A stretch of DNA of 64,000 nt, taken from assembly GCA_018240745.1 (NCBI GenBank), contig JAFEFF010000187.1:93644-157643 (forward strand). Reading direction: 5' to 3'. The stretch's first letter is position 1. Every line of letters begins with the position of its first letter. Below, piece by piece: positions 23,704 to 32,519 of this stretch. Source of the DNA: Pseudomonadota bacterium. Its GTDB lineage: Bacteria > Pseudomonadota > Alphaproteobacteria > Reyranellales > Reyranellaceae. The notes beneath the pieces are model-generated. The model worked only from the letters and a program-made list of their open reading frames with translations. It searched no databases and had not been told where the DNA came from. Made by a program: the position numbers and the translations under genes.

Positions 23704-24012
23704 ATGGAAAGCTCATCAGACCCCATTGAGAAAGCCTTCTGTCGTCTCCGGACACCCTTCGCTTTTCCTTTTGGAGGTCGCCATCTGGTGGTCGCGTGCC
23801 TCGTTCGTGAGGCGGATTGGAGACCGACCAGGGCAGCTTGGTGGAAAGGGAAAGAGGCGTGCGTTATCGGCGCCGATACGGATGGCAATTTCTTTCCGCG
23901 TCACTGCGATGGGAGCGTTCGATATTGGGAGCACAAAGCACAGGCCGACGTTGTAGTCGCCCGGAGCGTCCGTGAGTTTCTTGGCAAGCTTGTGGACGAC
24001 TATACGCCCTAG
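23704..24012 (+). CDS. Small protein, distantly SUKH/SMI1-KNR4-like
   Basis: A 102-residue protein with lower GC and different codon use from its neighbours. The second half, VIGADTDGNFFPRHCDGSVRYWEHKAQ followed by VARSVREFLGKLV, looks like the C-terminal half of SMI1/KNR4-type (SUKH) immunity-like domains, where a G-x-DG-N-(Y/F)F turn, a DGSV-W-H strand and a final S-EEFL helix are common. The N-terminal part of that domain is not evident, so it may be short or a remnant. ATG 23704 has only a weak AGG before it. It shares CTAG with the convergent acetyltransferase gene. Divergent from the MBL-fold gene. Confidence 0.5.
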   Translation: MESSSDPIEKAFCRLRTPFAFPFGGRHLVVACLVREADWRPTRAAWWKGKEACVIGADTDGNFFPRHCDGSVRYWEHKAQADVVVARSVREFLGKLVDDYTP

Positions 24013-24452
24013 AGTTTTTTCCCCCAGTGCACGAAGCCCGCTCTACCCAATCGGCCGAGGCCGGACAGCGTCGTGGTGGGCGTCGGCACGTAGGGACGGT
24101 AGCCCTCGGCGATCAGGTTGCGCATCGAGGCGGCGCCGTCGGCGTCGGTGTAGGTGACGGCCTTCCGGAGGCCCTGCTCGCGCATCTCGGCCTCGCGCAG
24201 GCGCAGCATCTCGCGCTGCAGGCCGCGACCGCGCCAGTCGGGCATCACCCCGCCGCGATAGTGGAAGCCGACCGACTCGTCGTGCTCGACGACCTTCCAG
24301 GCGCAGTAGGCCGCCGGCCGGTCGCCATCCCAGCCGATGAACCAGTTCGCGCCGGCGAACTCCGCCGGTGCGTCGATCGGGAAGCAGACGACATCCATCT
24401 GCGCAATCAGCGCCGCGTCCTCGCGCGAGAGGGCGCGGCGGAAGGCGATCAC
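24009..24452 (-). CDS. GNAT-family N-acetyltransferase
   Basis: A 147-residue acetyltransferase: VIAFRRALSREDAALIAQMD at the N terminus, central strand WKVVEHDESVGFHYRGGVMPDWRGRGLQREMLRLREAEM with the acetyl-CoA pyrophosphate loop RGRGLQ, then AVTYTDADGAASMRNLIAEGY. It would acetylate an amine of a small molecule or protein; the substrate is unknown. The large open frame upstream is a shadow; the true start is GTG at 24452, which overlaps the TGA of the preceding gene as GTGA, so the two are co-translated. Ends convergent on the 102-residue gene. Confidence 0.85.
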   Translation of the reverse strand: MIAFRRALSREDAALIAQMDVVCFPIDAPAEFAGANWFIGWDGDRPAAYCAWKVVEHDESVGFHYRGGVMPDWRGRGLQREMLRLREAEMREQGLRKAVTYTDADGAASMRNLIAEGYRPYVPTPTTTLSGLGRLGRAGFVHWGKKL

Positions 24453-24940
24453 CCGCCGGCCTTCAAGGCCTCGTTGGTGCGGGCGATGTTGACCTCGTGG
24501 CTCTGCAGCATCTCGGTAAGGTCGCGGTGCAGGCTGTCGTCGCGCACCTTGGGAAGCATCTCGCGCAGCTTCTTGACCACCCAGCCCTGGCCGCGATTGA
24601 GGAAGGCCATGCGCTCGGCCAGGCTCTCGATCGCCAGCGCCTTCTCCCGGAACGCCCCGATCCTGGTCGAGGCCGGCACGCCCAGCGCCTTGAGCTGCTT
24701 CAGCAGCATGGCGCACCAGCGCGCCTCGTCGTGATGAACGTCGTGCAGCAGGTCGGCGAACCTGGTGCCCGCCGCCGCCTGGCCGCTCTTCAGCGCCACG
24801 CCGGTGCCGGCACGCTCGGCCTCGAGCAGCTCGTTCAGGAACGCCGCCAGCTCGTCCCTGGTGGCGTAGCCCATGTAGGCATCGTCGGCCTCGTGCGCGA
24901 GACAGGCAGGTGAGCTCGGTTCGGGGCGGTCGGCGGACAT
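24449..24940 (-). CDS. Helical ferritin-like protein (DUF6306-like)
   Basis: A 163-residue helical protein with the pattern of ferritin-like bundle proteins: RDELAAFLNELLEAERAGTG, LLHDVHHDEARWCAMLLKQLKALG, GAFREKALAI and LTEMLQSHEVNIARTNEAL. E, H and ExxxH-like pairs (DVHHDEARW, QSHEVN) could bind metal. This is the composition of proteins annotated DUF6306; no activity is known to me. ATG 24940 has GGGAGG 5 bases upstream; an in-frame GTG at 24961 is disfavoured. Overlaps the acetyltransferase gene by 4 bases, which suggests they act together. Confidence 0.72.
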   Translation of the reverse strand: MSADRPEPSSPACLAHEADDAYMGYATRDELAAFLNELLEAERAGTGVALKSGQAAAGTRFADLLHDVHHDEARWCAMLLKQLKALGVPASTRIGAFREKALAIESLAERMAFLNRGQGWVVKKLREMLPKVRDDSLHRDLTEMLQSHEVNIARTNEALKAGG

Positions 24941-24986
24941 GAAGGCCTCCCTTTTTCTCACGATTGGTTATCGCTCGAAACGTGGT

Positions 24987-25010
24987 CCCTTGCGGCTCGT
25001 ACCGCAAGGG
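24987..25010. other. Perfect 9-base-pair hairpin between divergent genes
   Basis: CCCTTGCGG (24987-24995) and CCGCAAGGG (25002-25010) pair perfectly around a 6-base loop. No T-run follows on either strand. It sits between the ferritin-like gene (minus) and vapB (plus), so it could be a site for a repressor or a repeat rather than a terminator. The 12-base palindrome CATGCCGGCATG follows at 25021-25032. Confidence 0.5.
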
Positions 25011-25030
25011 GCTATTGCGACATGCCGGCA

Positions 25031-25058
25031 TGTGTATAATGCCCGTTGTCCATACACA
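25031..25058 (+). promoter_or_regulatory. vapBC promoter and probable autoregulatory operator
   Basis: TGTGTAT (25031-25037) and ATACACA (25052-25058) are inverted repeats with 14 bases between them. A TATAAT -10 hexamer (25035-25040) overlaps the left arm, and the vapB ATG is at 25070. VapBC complexes usually repress their own promoter through such arms. A clear -35 is not seen at standard spacing (TTGCGA at 25015 is 14 bases away). Confidence 0.6.
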
Positions 25059-25069
25059 TCCGCGAACCC

Positions 25070-25273
25070 ATGCGAACCAACATCGAGATCGACGACAAGC
25101 TGATGGCCGAGGCCCAGAAGCTATCCGGGCTTGCCACCAAGAAGCAGACCGTCGAAGAAGCCTTGCGCCTCCTGGTGCGGTTGCGCCGTCAACGCGAGGT
25201 CGATGCCGCGTTCGGCCGGTATCGGTGGAAGGGTAATCTGGCGCAGAGCCGCACCGGCCGCGGTACGCGGTGA
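25070..25273 (+). CDS. vapB: VapB-type antitoxin
   Basis: A 67-residue antitoxin with the MRTNIEIDDKLMAEAQKLSGLATKKQTVEEALRLLVRLRRQ pattern of the VapB family with a ribbon-helix-helix-like N terminus, followed by a C-terminal tail that would wrap the toxin (RYRWKGNLAQSR). It neutralises VapC and, with it, represses its own promoter. The start is ATG 25070; an in-frame TTG at 25046 lies inside the operator. The TGA overlaps the VapC GTG by 4 bases. Confidence 0.9.
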   Translation: MRTNIEIDDKLMAEAQKLSGLATKKQTVEEALRLLVRLRRQREVDAAFGRYRWKGNLAQSRTGRGTR

Positions 25274-25661
25274 TCGTCGTCGACAGCAGCGTCTGGATCG
25301 ACTTCCTGAACGGCAAGGACGTGCCGCACGTTCGGCGATTGCGCGCCGCCCTGGGCGTCGAGGAGATCGCCGTCGGCGACCTGATGCTCTGCGAGGTCCT
25401 GCAGGGGCTGGACAGCGAGCGCGACGCGCGGGACGTCGAGGCCCTTCTGCGCCGCTTCCAAGTCGTGCCGATGGCCGGCGATGCCATCGCCGTCTCAGCG
25501 GCACGCAACTACCGCACTCTGCGACGCCTGGGCATCACCGTCCGCAAGACCCTCGATCTGCTGATCGGCACCTGGTGCATCGAGAACCGGATGGCGCTGC
25601 TGCACAATGACAGTGACTTCCGTCCGATGGCCCGTCATCTCGGGCTGGTTCAGGTTACCGC

Positions 25662-25665
<4 letters not shown>
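25270..25665 (+). CDS. vapC: VapC-type PIN-domain ribonuclease toxin
   Basis: A 131-residue PIN-domain endoribonuclease. The acidic active-site residues are present: MIVVDSSVWIDFL (Asp5), Glu in LCEVLQGL, Asp in KTLDLLIGTW and Asp in LLHNDSDFRPM. VapC toxins cut tRNA or rRNA when VapB is degraded. The start is GTG at 25270, in the GTGA overlap with vapB. The stop shares CTAG with the convergent acyl-CoA dehydrogenase. Complete and probably functional. Confidence 0.92.
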
Positions 25666-27449
<1,784 letters not shown>

Positions 27450-27468
27450 GGCCTCCTCCTCGATCTCT

Positions 27469-27918
27469 CTAGTCGTCGCCTTCGGGATCGACGCCGCGCT
27501 GCTTGAGCTCGGCGGTGACCTGGGTTTCGACTTCCCTGAACTCGTTGATGTGGGCGTCGAGGTCGCGACGCTTGCGTTCCAGGTCGCTGATGTGCAGCCG
27601 GCTGCGGCGCAGCAGCTCGCGGAGCTGCTGCACGCCGGTGCGGTCGACCTGGTAGAGATCGAGCAGCTCCTTGATCTCGGCGAGCGAGAAGCCGAGCCGC
27701 TTGCCGCGCAGGATCCAGCCGAGCCGCGTGCGGTCGTGCGCGCTGTAGAGCCGGGTCAGGCCCTGGCGACGCGGCTTGATCAGCTCCTCGTCCTCATAGA
27801 AGCGCATGGTGCGCGCCGTGATGCCGAACTCGCGGGCCAGTTCGGCGATGCTGTAGATGCGCCCGGAGTCGCGCGGTGCGGTGCTTTTGGCCGGAGTGGC
27901 CGAGGGAGCGACAGGCAT
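27469..27918 (-). CDS. MerR-family regulator (LiuR/AtuR-like)
   Basis: A 149-residue MerR-type activator. The HTH is RIYSIAELAREFGITARTMRFYEDEELIKPRRQGLTRLYSAHDRTRL (about residues 20-66), followed by GKRLGFSLAEIKELLDLYQVDRTGVQQL and a long dimerising coiled coil. No metal-binding cysteines are present, which fits the organic-acyl branch (LiuR-like) rather than metal sensors. A 22-base palindrome lies 14-35 bases upstream of the ATG; a -10 (TATGAG) placed 17 bases from TTGACG would start transcription at or next to the ATG, so the mRNA may be leaderless, consistent with no visible ribosome site. It precedes an acyl-CoA dehydrogenase gene. The same palindrome occurs at 48731. Confidence 0.88.
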   Translation of the reverse strand: MPVAPSATPAKSTAPRDSGRIYSIAELAREFGITARTMRFYEDEELIKPRRQGLTRLYSAHDRTRLGWILRGKRLGFSLAEIKELLDLYQVDRTGVQQLRELLRRSRLHISDLERKRRDLDAHINEFREVETQVTAELKQRGVDPEGDD

Positions 27919-27931
27919 GGAAGTCTCATAG

Positions 27932-27971
27932 TTGACGTTTACGTAAACGTCAATGAGGCTTTACGTAAACG
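27932..27971 (-). promoter_or_regulatory. LiuR-like palindrome (and partial second copy) at the merR promoter
   Basis: Half-sites TTGACGTTTAC (27932-27942) and GTAAACGTCAA (27943-27953) form a perfect 22-base palindrome. Read on the minus strand, its first hexamer TTGACG is a -35, and TATGAG (27930-27925) is a -10 with a 17-base spacer that contains the rest of the palindrome, the arrangement expected of MerR-family operators. A shorter relative, TTTACGTAAACG, follows at 27960-27971. The motif resembles the TTTACGTAAACGT-type sites known for LiuR-class regulators of branched-chain and fatty-acid catabolism. Confidence 0.75.
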
Positions 27972-28118
27972 GAAACGGCTCGCCAACTAACCCGTTGCCA
28001 CAGCCCGGCGCGTCGCCCATGCCCGTCGAGCTGCCGCTCCTGCTCGCGGCGCTCACGCTGCCTCCGCGCCAGCGTCCTTGATGCGCGGCTTGTGATCAGG
28101 CCCCCGGCAACAAGACCG

Positions 28119-29363
28119 TCAGATCACCTTCGCCTGCCGCATCTCCTTGACCTCGTCGGGCGTGCAGCCGAGCCACTCGCCGTAGATCGCCTCGCAATCC
28201 CCGCCGAGGACCGGCGACGGCTTCAGCGCAACCTTGGTGTCGGACATGCGCAGCGGCCAGCCCGGGACGGTGACCTTCCCGCGCACCGGATGGTCGATCA
28301 CCTGCATCATGCCGCGCGCGTGCAGGTCGGGGTCGTGCAGCAGTTCCAGCGTCGTCTTGACGGCGCCGCACGGCACGCCGGCGCCGGCGATCACTCTCAT
28401 CACCTCGTCCTTGCTGCGCTTCGACGTCCATTCGGTGATGACGCCGTCGACGAAGTCCTTGTGCTGGAAGCGCGTGGGACCGTCGACCATGCGCGGATCG
28501 TCAGCCAGGTCCTCGCGGCCGATCGCCTTCAGCAGCCGTTTCCAATGCTCGCCGTTGCCCCGCGAGGCGAAGATGTAGCACCAGTCGTCGAGCCCGCCGG
28601 GCGCGCACTTGTAGAGGCCGCCCGGCGCGGTGCCGATGACGCCGTTGCCGCCGCGCGGCAGCTGGTCCTCGCGCGCCGCCTGGCGGCTCATCGGCGTGCG
28701 GCAGTAGTTCAGCATGGCGTCGCGCATGGCGATCTGGATGTGCTGGCCGTGCCCGGTCGCCATCCGCTGGTAGAGCGCGCCGAGGATGCCGATGGTCATC
28801 AGCATGCCGGTGCCGGTGTCGCCGATGGTCGGGCCCGGTCGGACCGGCGGCTCGTCGGGATGGCCGTTGACGCCCATCGTGCCGCCCATCGCCTGGGCGA
28901 TCATGTCGAACGACAGGTAGTTGGCGTGGGGGCTCTCGGGCGCGAAGCCCTTGACCTGGGCGAAGATCAGCCGCGGGTTGAGCGCGCTCAGCCGCGGCCA
29001 GTCGAAGCCGAGCCGGGCGAAGGTGCCGGGCGCCATGTTCTCGATCAGCACGTCGGCCTTGGCGATCATGCGCCGCAGCAGCGCCTTGCCCTCCTCGCTC
29101 TTGAGGTTGCAGGTCACGCTGCGCTTGTTGAGATTGTAGTAGATGAAGTAGTGCGAATCGGCGTCGGCGCGGTCGGTCATGCCCCAGCGCCCGGGCTCGC
29201 CCTTGTTCGGCTCCTCGACCTTGACGACGTCGGCGCCGAGCCAGGCCAGGGCCTCGGTACAGGACGGTCCCGCCTCGAACTGGGTGAGGTCGAGCACCTT
29301 GATGCCCTTGAGCGCCGGCTGGGTTGCCGTCGCGACGCCTGGCTGCATGACCTGATCCTGCAT
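28119..29363 (-). CDS. CaiB/BaiF family III CoA-transferase (formyl-CoA transferase-like)
   Basis: A 414-residue family III CoA-transferase. It starts with KGIKVLDLTQFEAGPSCTEALAWLGADVVKVEEP and continues LNKRSVTCNLKSEEGKALLRRMIAKADVLIENMAPG. The catalytic Asp is Asp153 in YLSFDMIAQAMGG. GPTIGDTGTGM and QHIQIAMRDAMLNY are family patches. Length fits formyl-CoA:oxalate transferase (Frc). Such enzymes move CoA between carboxylic acids through an Asp-thioester. ATG 29363 is preceded by GGGAGGG six bases away. It lies 55 bases downstream of the 2-hydroxyacyl-CoA lyase gene, and that partner suggests the acceptor is a 2-hydroxy acid and the donor formyl-CoA (inference). Confidence 0.88.
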   Translation of the reverse strand: MQDQVMQPGVATATQPALKGIKVLDLTQFEAGPSCTEALAWLGADVVKVEEPNKGEPGRWGMTDRADADSHYFIYYNLNKRSVTCNLKSEEGKALLRRMIAKADVLIENMAPGTFARLGFDWPRLSALNPRLIFAQVKGFAPESPHANYLSFDMIAQAMGGTMGVNGHPDEPPVRPGPTIGDTGTGMLMTIGILGALYQRMATGHGQHIQIAMRDAMLNYCRTPMSRQAAREDQLPRGGNGVIGTAPGGLYKCAPGGLDDWCYIFASRGNGEHWKRLLKAIGREDLADDPRMVDGPTRFQHKDFVDGVITEWTSKRSKDEVMRVIAGAGVPCGAVKTTLELLHDPDLHARGMMQVIDHPVRGKVTVPGWPLRMSDTKVALKPSPVLGGDCEAIYGEWLGCTPDEVKEMRQAKVI

Positions 29364-29418
29364 GGCAATCCCTCCCGTCAGGGGACTTGTGTGCGTTTCA
29401 CTCCATCAGCCGTGCCCA

Positions 29419-31077
29419 TCAACTATGCCAGGCGAACTGCTGCGCCTTGCGCGCAGAGGCCTGCGAGAGCACGACGTTGACCAGCGCGGGGCCCGGATGC
29501 TCCATCGCCCCGTCGAGCGCGCCGCGAATCTTCTTGGGATCCTCGACGAAGAAGCCCTTGCCGCCGAACGCCTCCATCATCCTGTCGTAGCGGGCGCCGT
29601 AGATCAGCGCGTTGGGCTTGAGGTTCACCATCGGGTTTTCCGGAATCTCCGGCATGCCGGGGCCGATGCCGCCGTTGTTCAGCACGACGATCTTCACCGG
29701 GAAGCCGTAGCGGACCAGCGTCTCCATCTCCATGCCGGAGAAGCCGATCGCCGAATCGCCGGAGAGGTGGACGACCGGCCGGCCGGGCTGCGCCACGCAG
29801 GCGGCGATCGCCTGGCCGAGGCCGACGCCCATCGTGCCGTAGGTTCCGGCGTTGAGGCACGAGCGCGCGTCGAAGCTCGGCAGCTGGGTCAGGCCGATGT
29901 CCATCGTGCCGGCGCCCTCGGCGCTGAGGATGGCGTTCTTCGGCATCCACGCAGCGACGTCTCGCAGCGCGCGATAGTAGTTGGCCGGGCCCGTGTCGTC
30001 GTCGATCTGCGGCTTGATGGTCGCCGCATTCTCCGCGGTCTTCGCGGAGAGCGCCTTGCGCCATGCCGAGTCGGTCGGATGGAACCACTGGCGGCCGGCA
30101 AGCGCCTTGTTGAGCTGGCCGACGATCGCCTTGCCGTCGCCGACCAGCGCCACGTCCGTCGGCCTGTTGTGGCCGATCTCCTCCGGCGCGATGTCGAGCT
30201 GGATGACCTTGACGTCCTTGGCGAAGCGCGGCGGCAGGCCGAAGTGGAAGATCCAGTTGAAGCGCGCGCCCATCAGGAAAACGACGTCGGCCTGCTGCAG
30301 CGCCAGCGTGCGCGCCGCCGACACCGCCAGCGGATGGTCGTCCGGCATCACGCCCTTGCCCATCGGCGAGCGCACGAACGGCACCTGGGTGCGCTCGATG
30401 AAGGCACGCACCTCGCCCTCGGCGCGCGACCACGCCATGCCCTTGCCGACGATGACGAGCGGCCGCTGGGCCTTTTCGAGCACGTCCAGCGCCGCCTCGA
30501 CGTTTTCGCCCGGCGCCACCATGCGCGGCGGCTCGGGCACGCGCTGGACCTGGCTGATCTTCTCGAGCTCGCACGTGCCCTTGATGATGTCGTCCGGCAT
30601 GTCGAGGTAGCAGGCGCCCGGGCGGCCGTAGATCGCGTGCCGGGTCGCCATCTCGACGTAGTAGGGAATGCGCGCCACGCTCTCGATGCCGTGCGCGAAC
30701 TTGCAGAACGGCGTGGCGAGCAGGACCTGGCGCTCCTCCTGGAAGGCGCCCATGCCGCCGCGATAGGTCTCCGACGCGCCGCCGATCAGGATCATTGGCC
30801 AGCAGTTCTGCTGGGCATTGGCGAGGCCGGCGAGGCCGTGCACCACGCCGGGGCCGGTCACGGTGAGGCAGGCGCCGGGGCGGCCGGTCATGTAGCCGTA
30901 GGCCTGCGCGGCGTAGGACGCGGCCTGCTCGTTGCGCATGCCGATGTAGTTGATGCCTTCCTTCTGCGCGGCTGCGGCGATCGGGCCGACCGGAAAGCCG
31001 ACGATGCCGAACAGATGGTCGATGCCTTGCTGCTTGAGGCTGCGCGCGATCAGGGTGGCGCCGTCGACTTCGCTCAT
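29419..31077 (-). CDS. Thiamine-diphosphate 2-hydroxyacyl-CoA lyase
   Basis: A 552-residue ThDP enzyme. Glu of the cofactor activation site lies in GMRNEQAASYAAQAYGYM; the ThDP/Mg site is GDSAIGFSGMEMETLVRYGFPVKIVVLNN. The stretches TYRGGMGAFQEERQV, YGRPGACYLDMPD, FNWIFHFGLPPRF and the end ARKAQQFAW match what I recall of animal 2-hydroxyacyl-CoA lyase (HACL1) better than oxalyl-CoA decarboxylase, whose comparable loop reads roughly RGDYEELDQ. The reaction would be 2-hydroxyacyl-CoA to a one-carbon-shorter aldehyde plus formyl-CoA. Oxalyl-CoA activity cannot be excluded. ATG 31077 is preceded by AGGGGGAAA. In an operon with the CoA-transferase gene. Confidence 0.85.
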   Translation of the reverse strand: MSEVDGATLIARSLKQQGIDHLFGIVGFPVGPIAAAAQKEGINYIGMRNEQAASYAAQAYGYMTGRPGACLTVTGPGVVHGLAGLANAQQNCWPMILIGGASETYRGGMGAFQEERQVLLATPFCKFAHGIESVARIPYYVEMATRHAIYGRPGACYLDMPDDIIKGTCELEKISQVQRVPEPPRMVAPGENVEAALDVLEKAQRPLVIVGKGMAWSRAEGEVRAFIERTQVPFVRSPMGKGVMPDDHPLAVSAARTLALQQADVVFLMGARFNWIFHFGLPPRFAKDVKVIQLDIAPEEIGHNRPTDVALVGDGKAIVGQLNKALAGRQWFHPTDSAWRKALSAKTAENAATIKPQIDDDTGPANYYRALRDVAAWMPKNAILSAEGAGTMDIGLTQLPSFDARSCLNAGTYGTMGVGLGQAIAACVAQPGRPVVHLSGDSAIGFSGMEMETLVRYGFPVKIVVLNNGGIGPGMPEIPENPMVNLKPNALIYGARYDRMMEAFGGKGFFVEDPKKIRGALDGAMEHPGPALVNVVLSQASARKAQQFAWHS

Positions 31078-31254
31078 GGTTTCCCCCTGGGGCGAGTGAG
31101 CTTTCTGCCGGGAGTTTATGCATTGATAGCGCGACTGCGAAAGGGGGTTGCCCCCGACCTGCGGTACGGCCGGACCCGCGCCCGGCCGATTTCACCAATG
31201 GTGTCATGACGCGGGTTGGGATAGTCACGGGCTCAGTCAACGGAAGGGTACAAA

Positions 31255-31779
31255 ATGGCGATCTATCAGCTCGGCGACAAAAAGCCGGTGATTCCGGCAT
31301 CTTGCTTCGTGGCCGAGACCGCAACGATCATCGGCGACGTGACGCTCGGGGAGCGGGTCAGCGTCCTGTTCGGCGCCGTGATCCGCGGCGACAACGATGC
31401 GATCACGATCGGCGACGACAGCAACGTCCAGGACAATTGCGTGCTGCACAGCGACCCCGGTGCGCCGCTCACGATCGGCAAGGGCGTGACCATCGGCCAC
31501 CAGGCGATGCTGCATGGCTGCACGGTCGGCGACGGCTCGATGATCGGCATCGCCGCGGTGGTTTTGAATGCGACGGTAATCGGCAAGCAGTGCCTGGTCG
31601 GCGCGGGGGCCGTCGTCACCGAGCGCAAGAGCTTCCCCGACCGGTCGGTGATCTTCGGCTCGCCGGCCAAGGTCGCGCGCGAAGCGACCGCCGACAACAT
31701 CGAGCGCATCCAGGGAGACACGCTGAGCTACGTGCATCGCGGCGCCTACTACAAAACGAACCTCAAGCGGATCGGCTGA
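31255..31779 (+). CDS. Gamma-class carbonic anhydrase family protein (left-handed beta-helix)
   Basis: A 174-residue hexapeptide-repeat protein (CaiE/PaaY/YrdA type). Repeats of the LbH helix run from about residue 12 to 125. The metal and active-site stretches VIRGDNDAITIGDDSNVQDNCVLH and IGHQAMLHGCTVGDGSMIGIAA supply the three expected His ligands. Function in this family ranges from carbonic anhydrase to CoA-thioester hydrolase (PaaY). ATG 31255 has GGAAGGG upstream. It is the first gene of a tightly overlapped trio with a VOC protein and a class II phosphodiesterase-like protein. Confidence 0.9.
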   Translation: MAIYQLGDKKPVIPASCFVAETATIIGDVTLGERVSVLFGAVIRGDNDAITIGDDSNVQDNCVLHSDPGAPLTIGKGVTIGHQAMLHGCTVGDGSMIGIAAVVLNATVIGKQCLVGAGAVVTERKSFPDRSVIFGSPAKVAREATADNIERIQGDTLSYVHRGAYYKTNLKRIG

Positions 31780-32519
31780 TGATCGACGCACTCGACCATC
31801 TCGTGCTGCGCGCGTCGTTCCGCGCGGGGGCGGTCGGTGCGTACGAAGCGCTGCTCGGGCGCAAGGCACAGGAGGGACGGTTCAGGGTCGGCAATGTCGG
31901 GCTGACGATCGAGGATCACGCGTCGACGGCGCAGCTTTCGGCGATGGTGTTCGCGACGGCGTCGCTGGACAAGGCGGCGCGCCTGCTCGAGCGGCGGGCC
32001 GTGCCCTGCGAGCGCAAGGACGGACGGCTCGTGCTGTCGATGGAGGCGACGCACGGCGTGCCGATCGCCCTCGTCGAGCGCACCCAAGCGCCGGCGCCCT
32101 CGCCGCTGCTGAACAGCAGCGCGGCGGCGGCGATCTCATCACTCGACCATGTCGTGATCCGCTCGCCCCATCCCGAGCGGGCGGTCGCGTTTTATGCCGG
32201 CCGGCTGGGGCTCGATCTCCGGCTCGACCGCAGCAATCCCGACTGGGGCTCGCGGCTGCTGTTCTTCCGGTGCGGCGACCTGGTGGTCGAGATCACGCAC
32301 GATCTCGGGCACGGCGTCTCGGACGCGCCCGACCAGCTATGGGGCCTGTCGTGGCGCGCGCCCGACGTCGCCAGGGCCAACGAGCGGCTGAAGAAAGCGG
32401 GCGTCGAGGTCTCCGAGCCGCGCAACGGACGGCGGCCCGGCACGCAAGTCTTCAGCGTGCAAAGTCATACGGCCAATGTGCCGACGATCGTCATCGGTGG
32501 AGCGGAGCATTGGTCATGA
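31779..32519 (+). CDS. VOC-family protein (two glyoxalase-like modules)
   Basis: A 246-residue vicinal-oxygen-chelate protein. The N-terminal module (IDALDHLVLRASFRAGAVGAYEALLGRK) is degenerate; the C-terminal one (about residues 120-243) starts SSLDHVVIRSPHPERAVAFYAGRLGLDLRL and has RLLFFRCGDLVVEITHD and LSWRAPDVARANERLKKAG. His and Glu metal positions appear in the second module. Such proteins are dioxygenases, glyoxalases or resistance proteins; no specific substrate is assigned. ATG 31779 overlaps the preceding stop (TGATG), and its own stop overlaps the next ATG, so all three genes are translationally coupled. Confidence 0.82.
   Translation: MIDALDHLVLRASFRAGAVGAYEALLGRKAQEGRFRVGNVGLTIEDHASTAQLSAMVFATASLDKAARLLERRAVPCERKDGRLVLSMEATHGVPIALVERTQAPAPSPLLNSSAAAAISSLDHVVIRSPHPERAVAFYAGRLGLDLRLDRSNPDWGSRLLFFRCGDLVVEITHDLGHGVSDAPDQLWGLSWRAPDVARANERLKKAGVEVSEPRNGRRPGTQVFSVQSHTANVPTIVIGGAEHWS

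Noticed and set aside
28119..31077. Oxalate degradation pair (frc-oxc)
   Set aside because: The transferase would fit, but the ThDP enzyme carries the HACL-type loop and other HACL stretches. Oxalate is kept only as an alternative.
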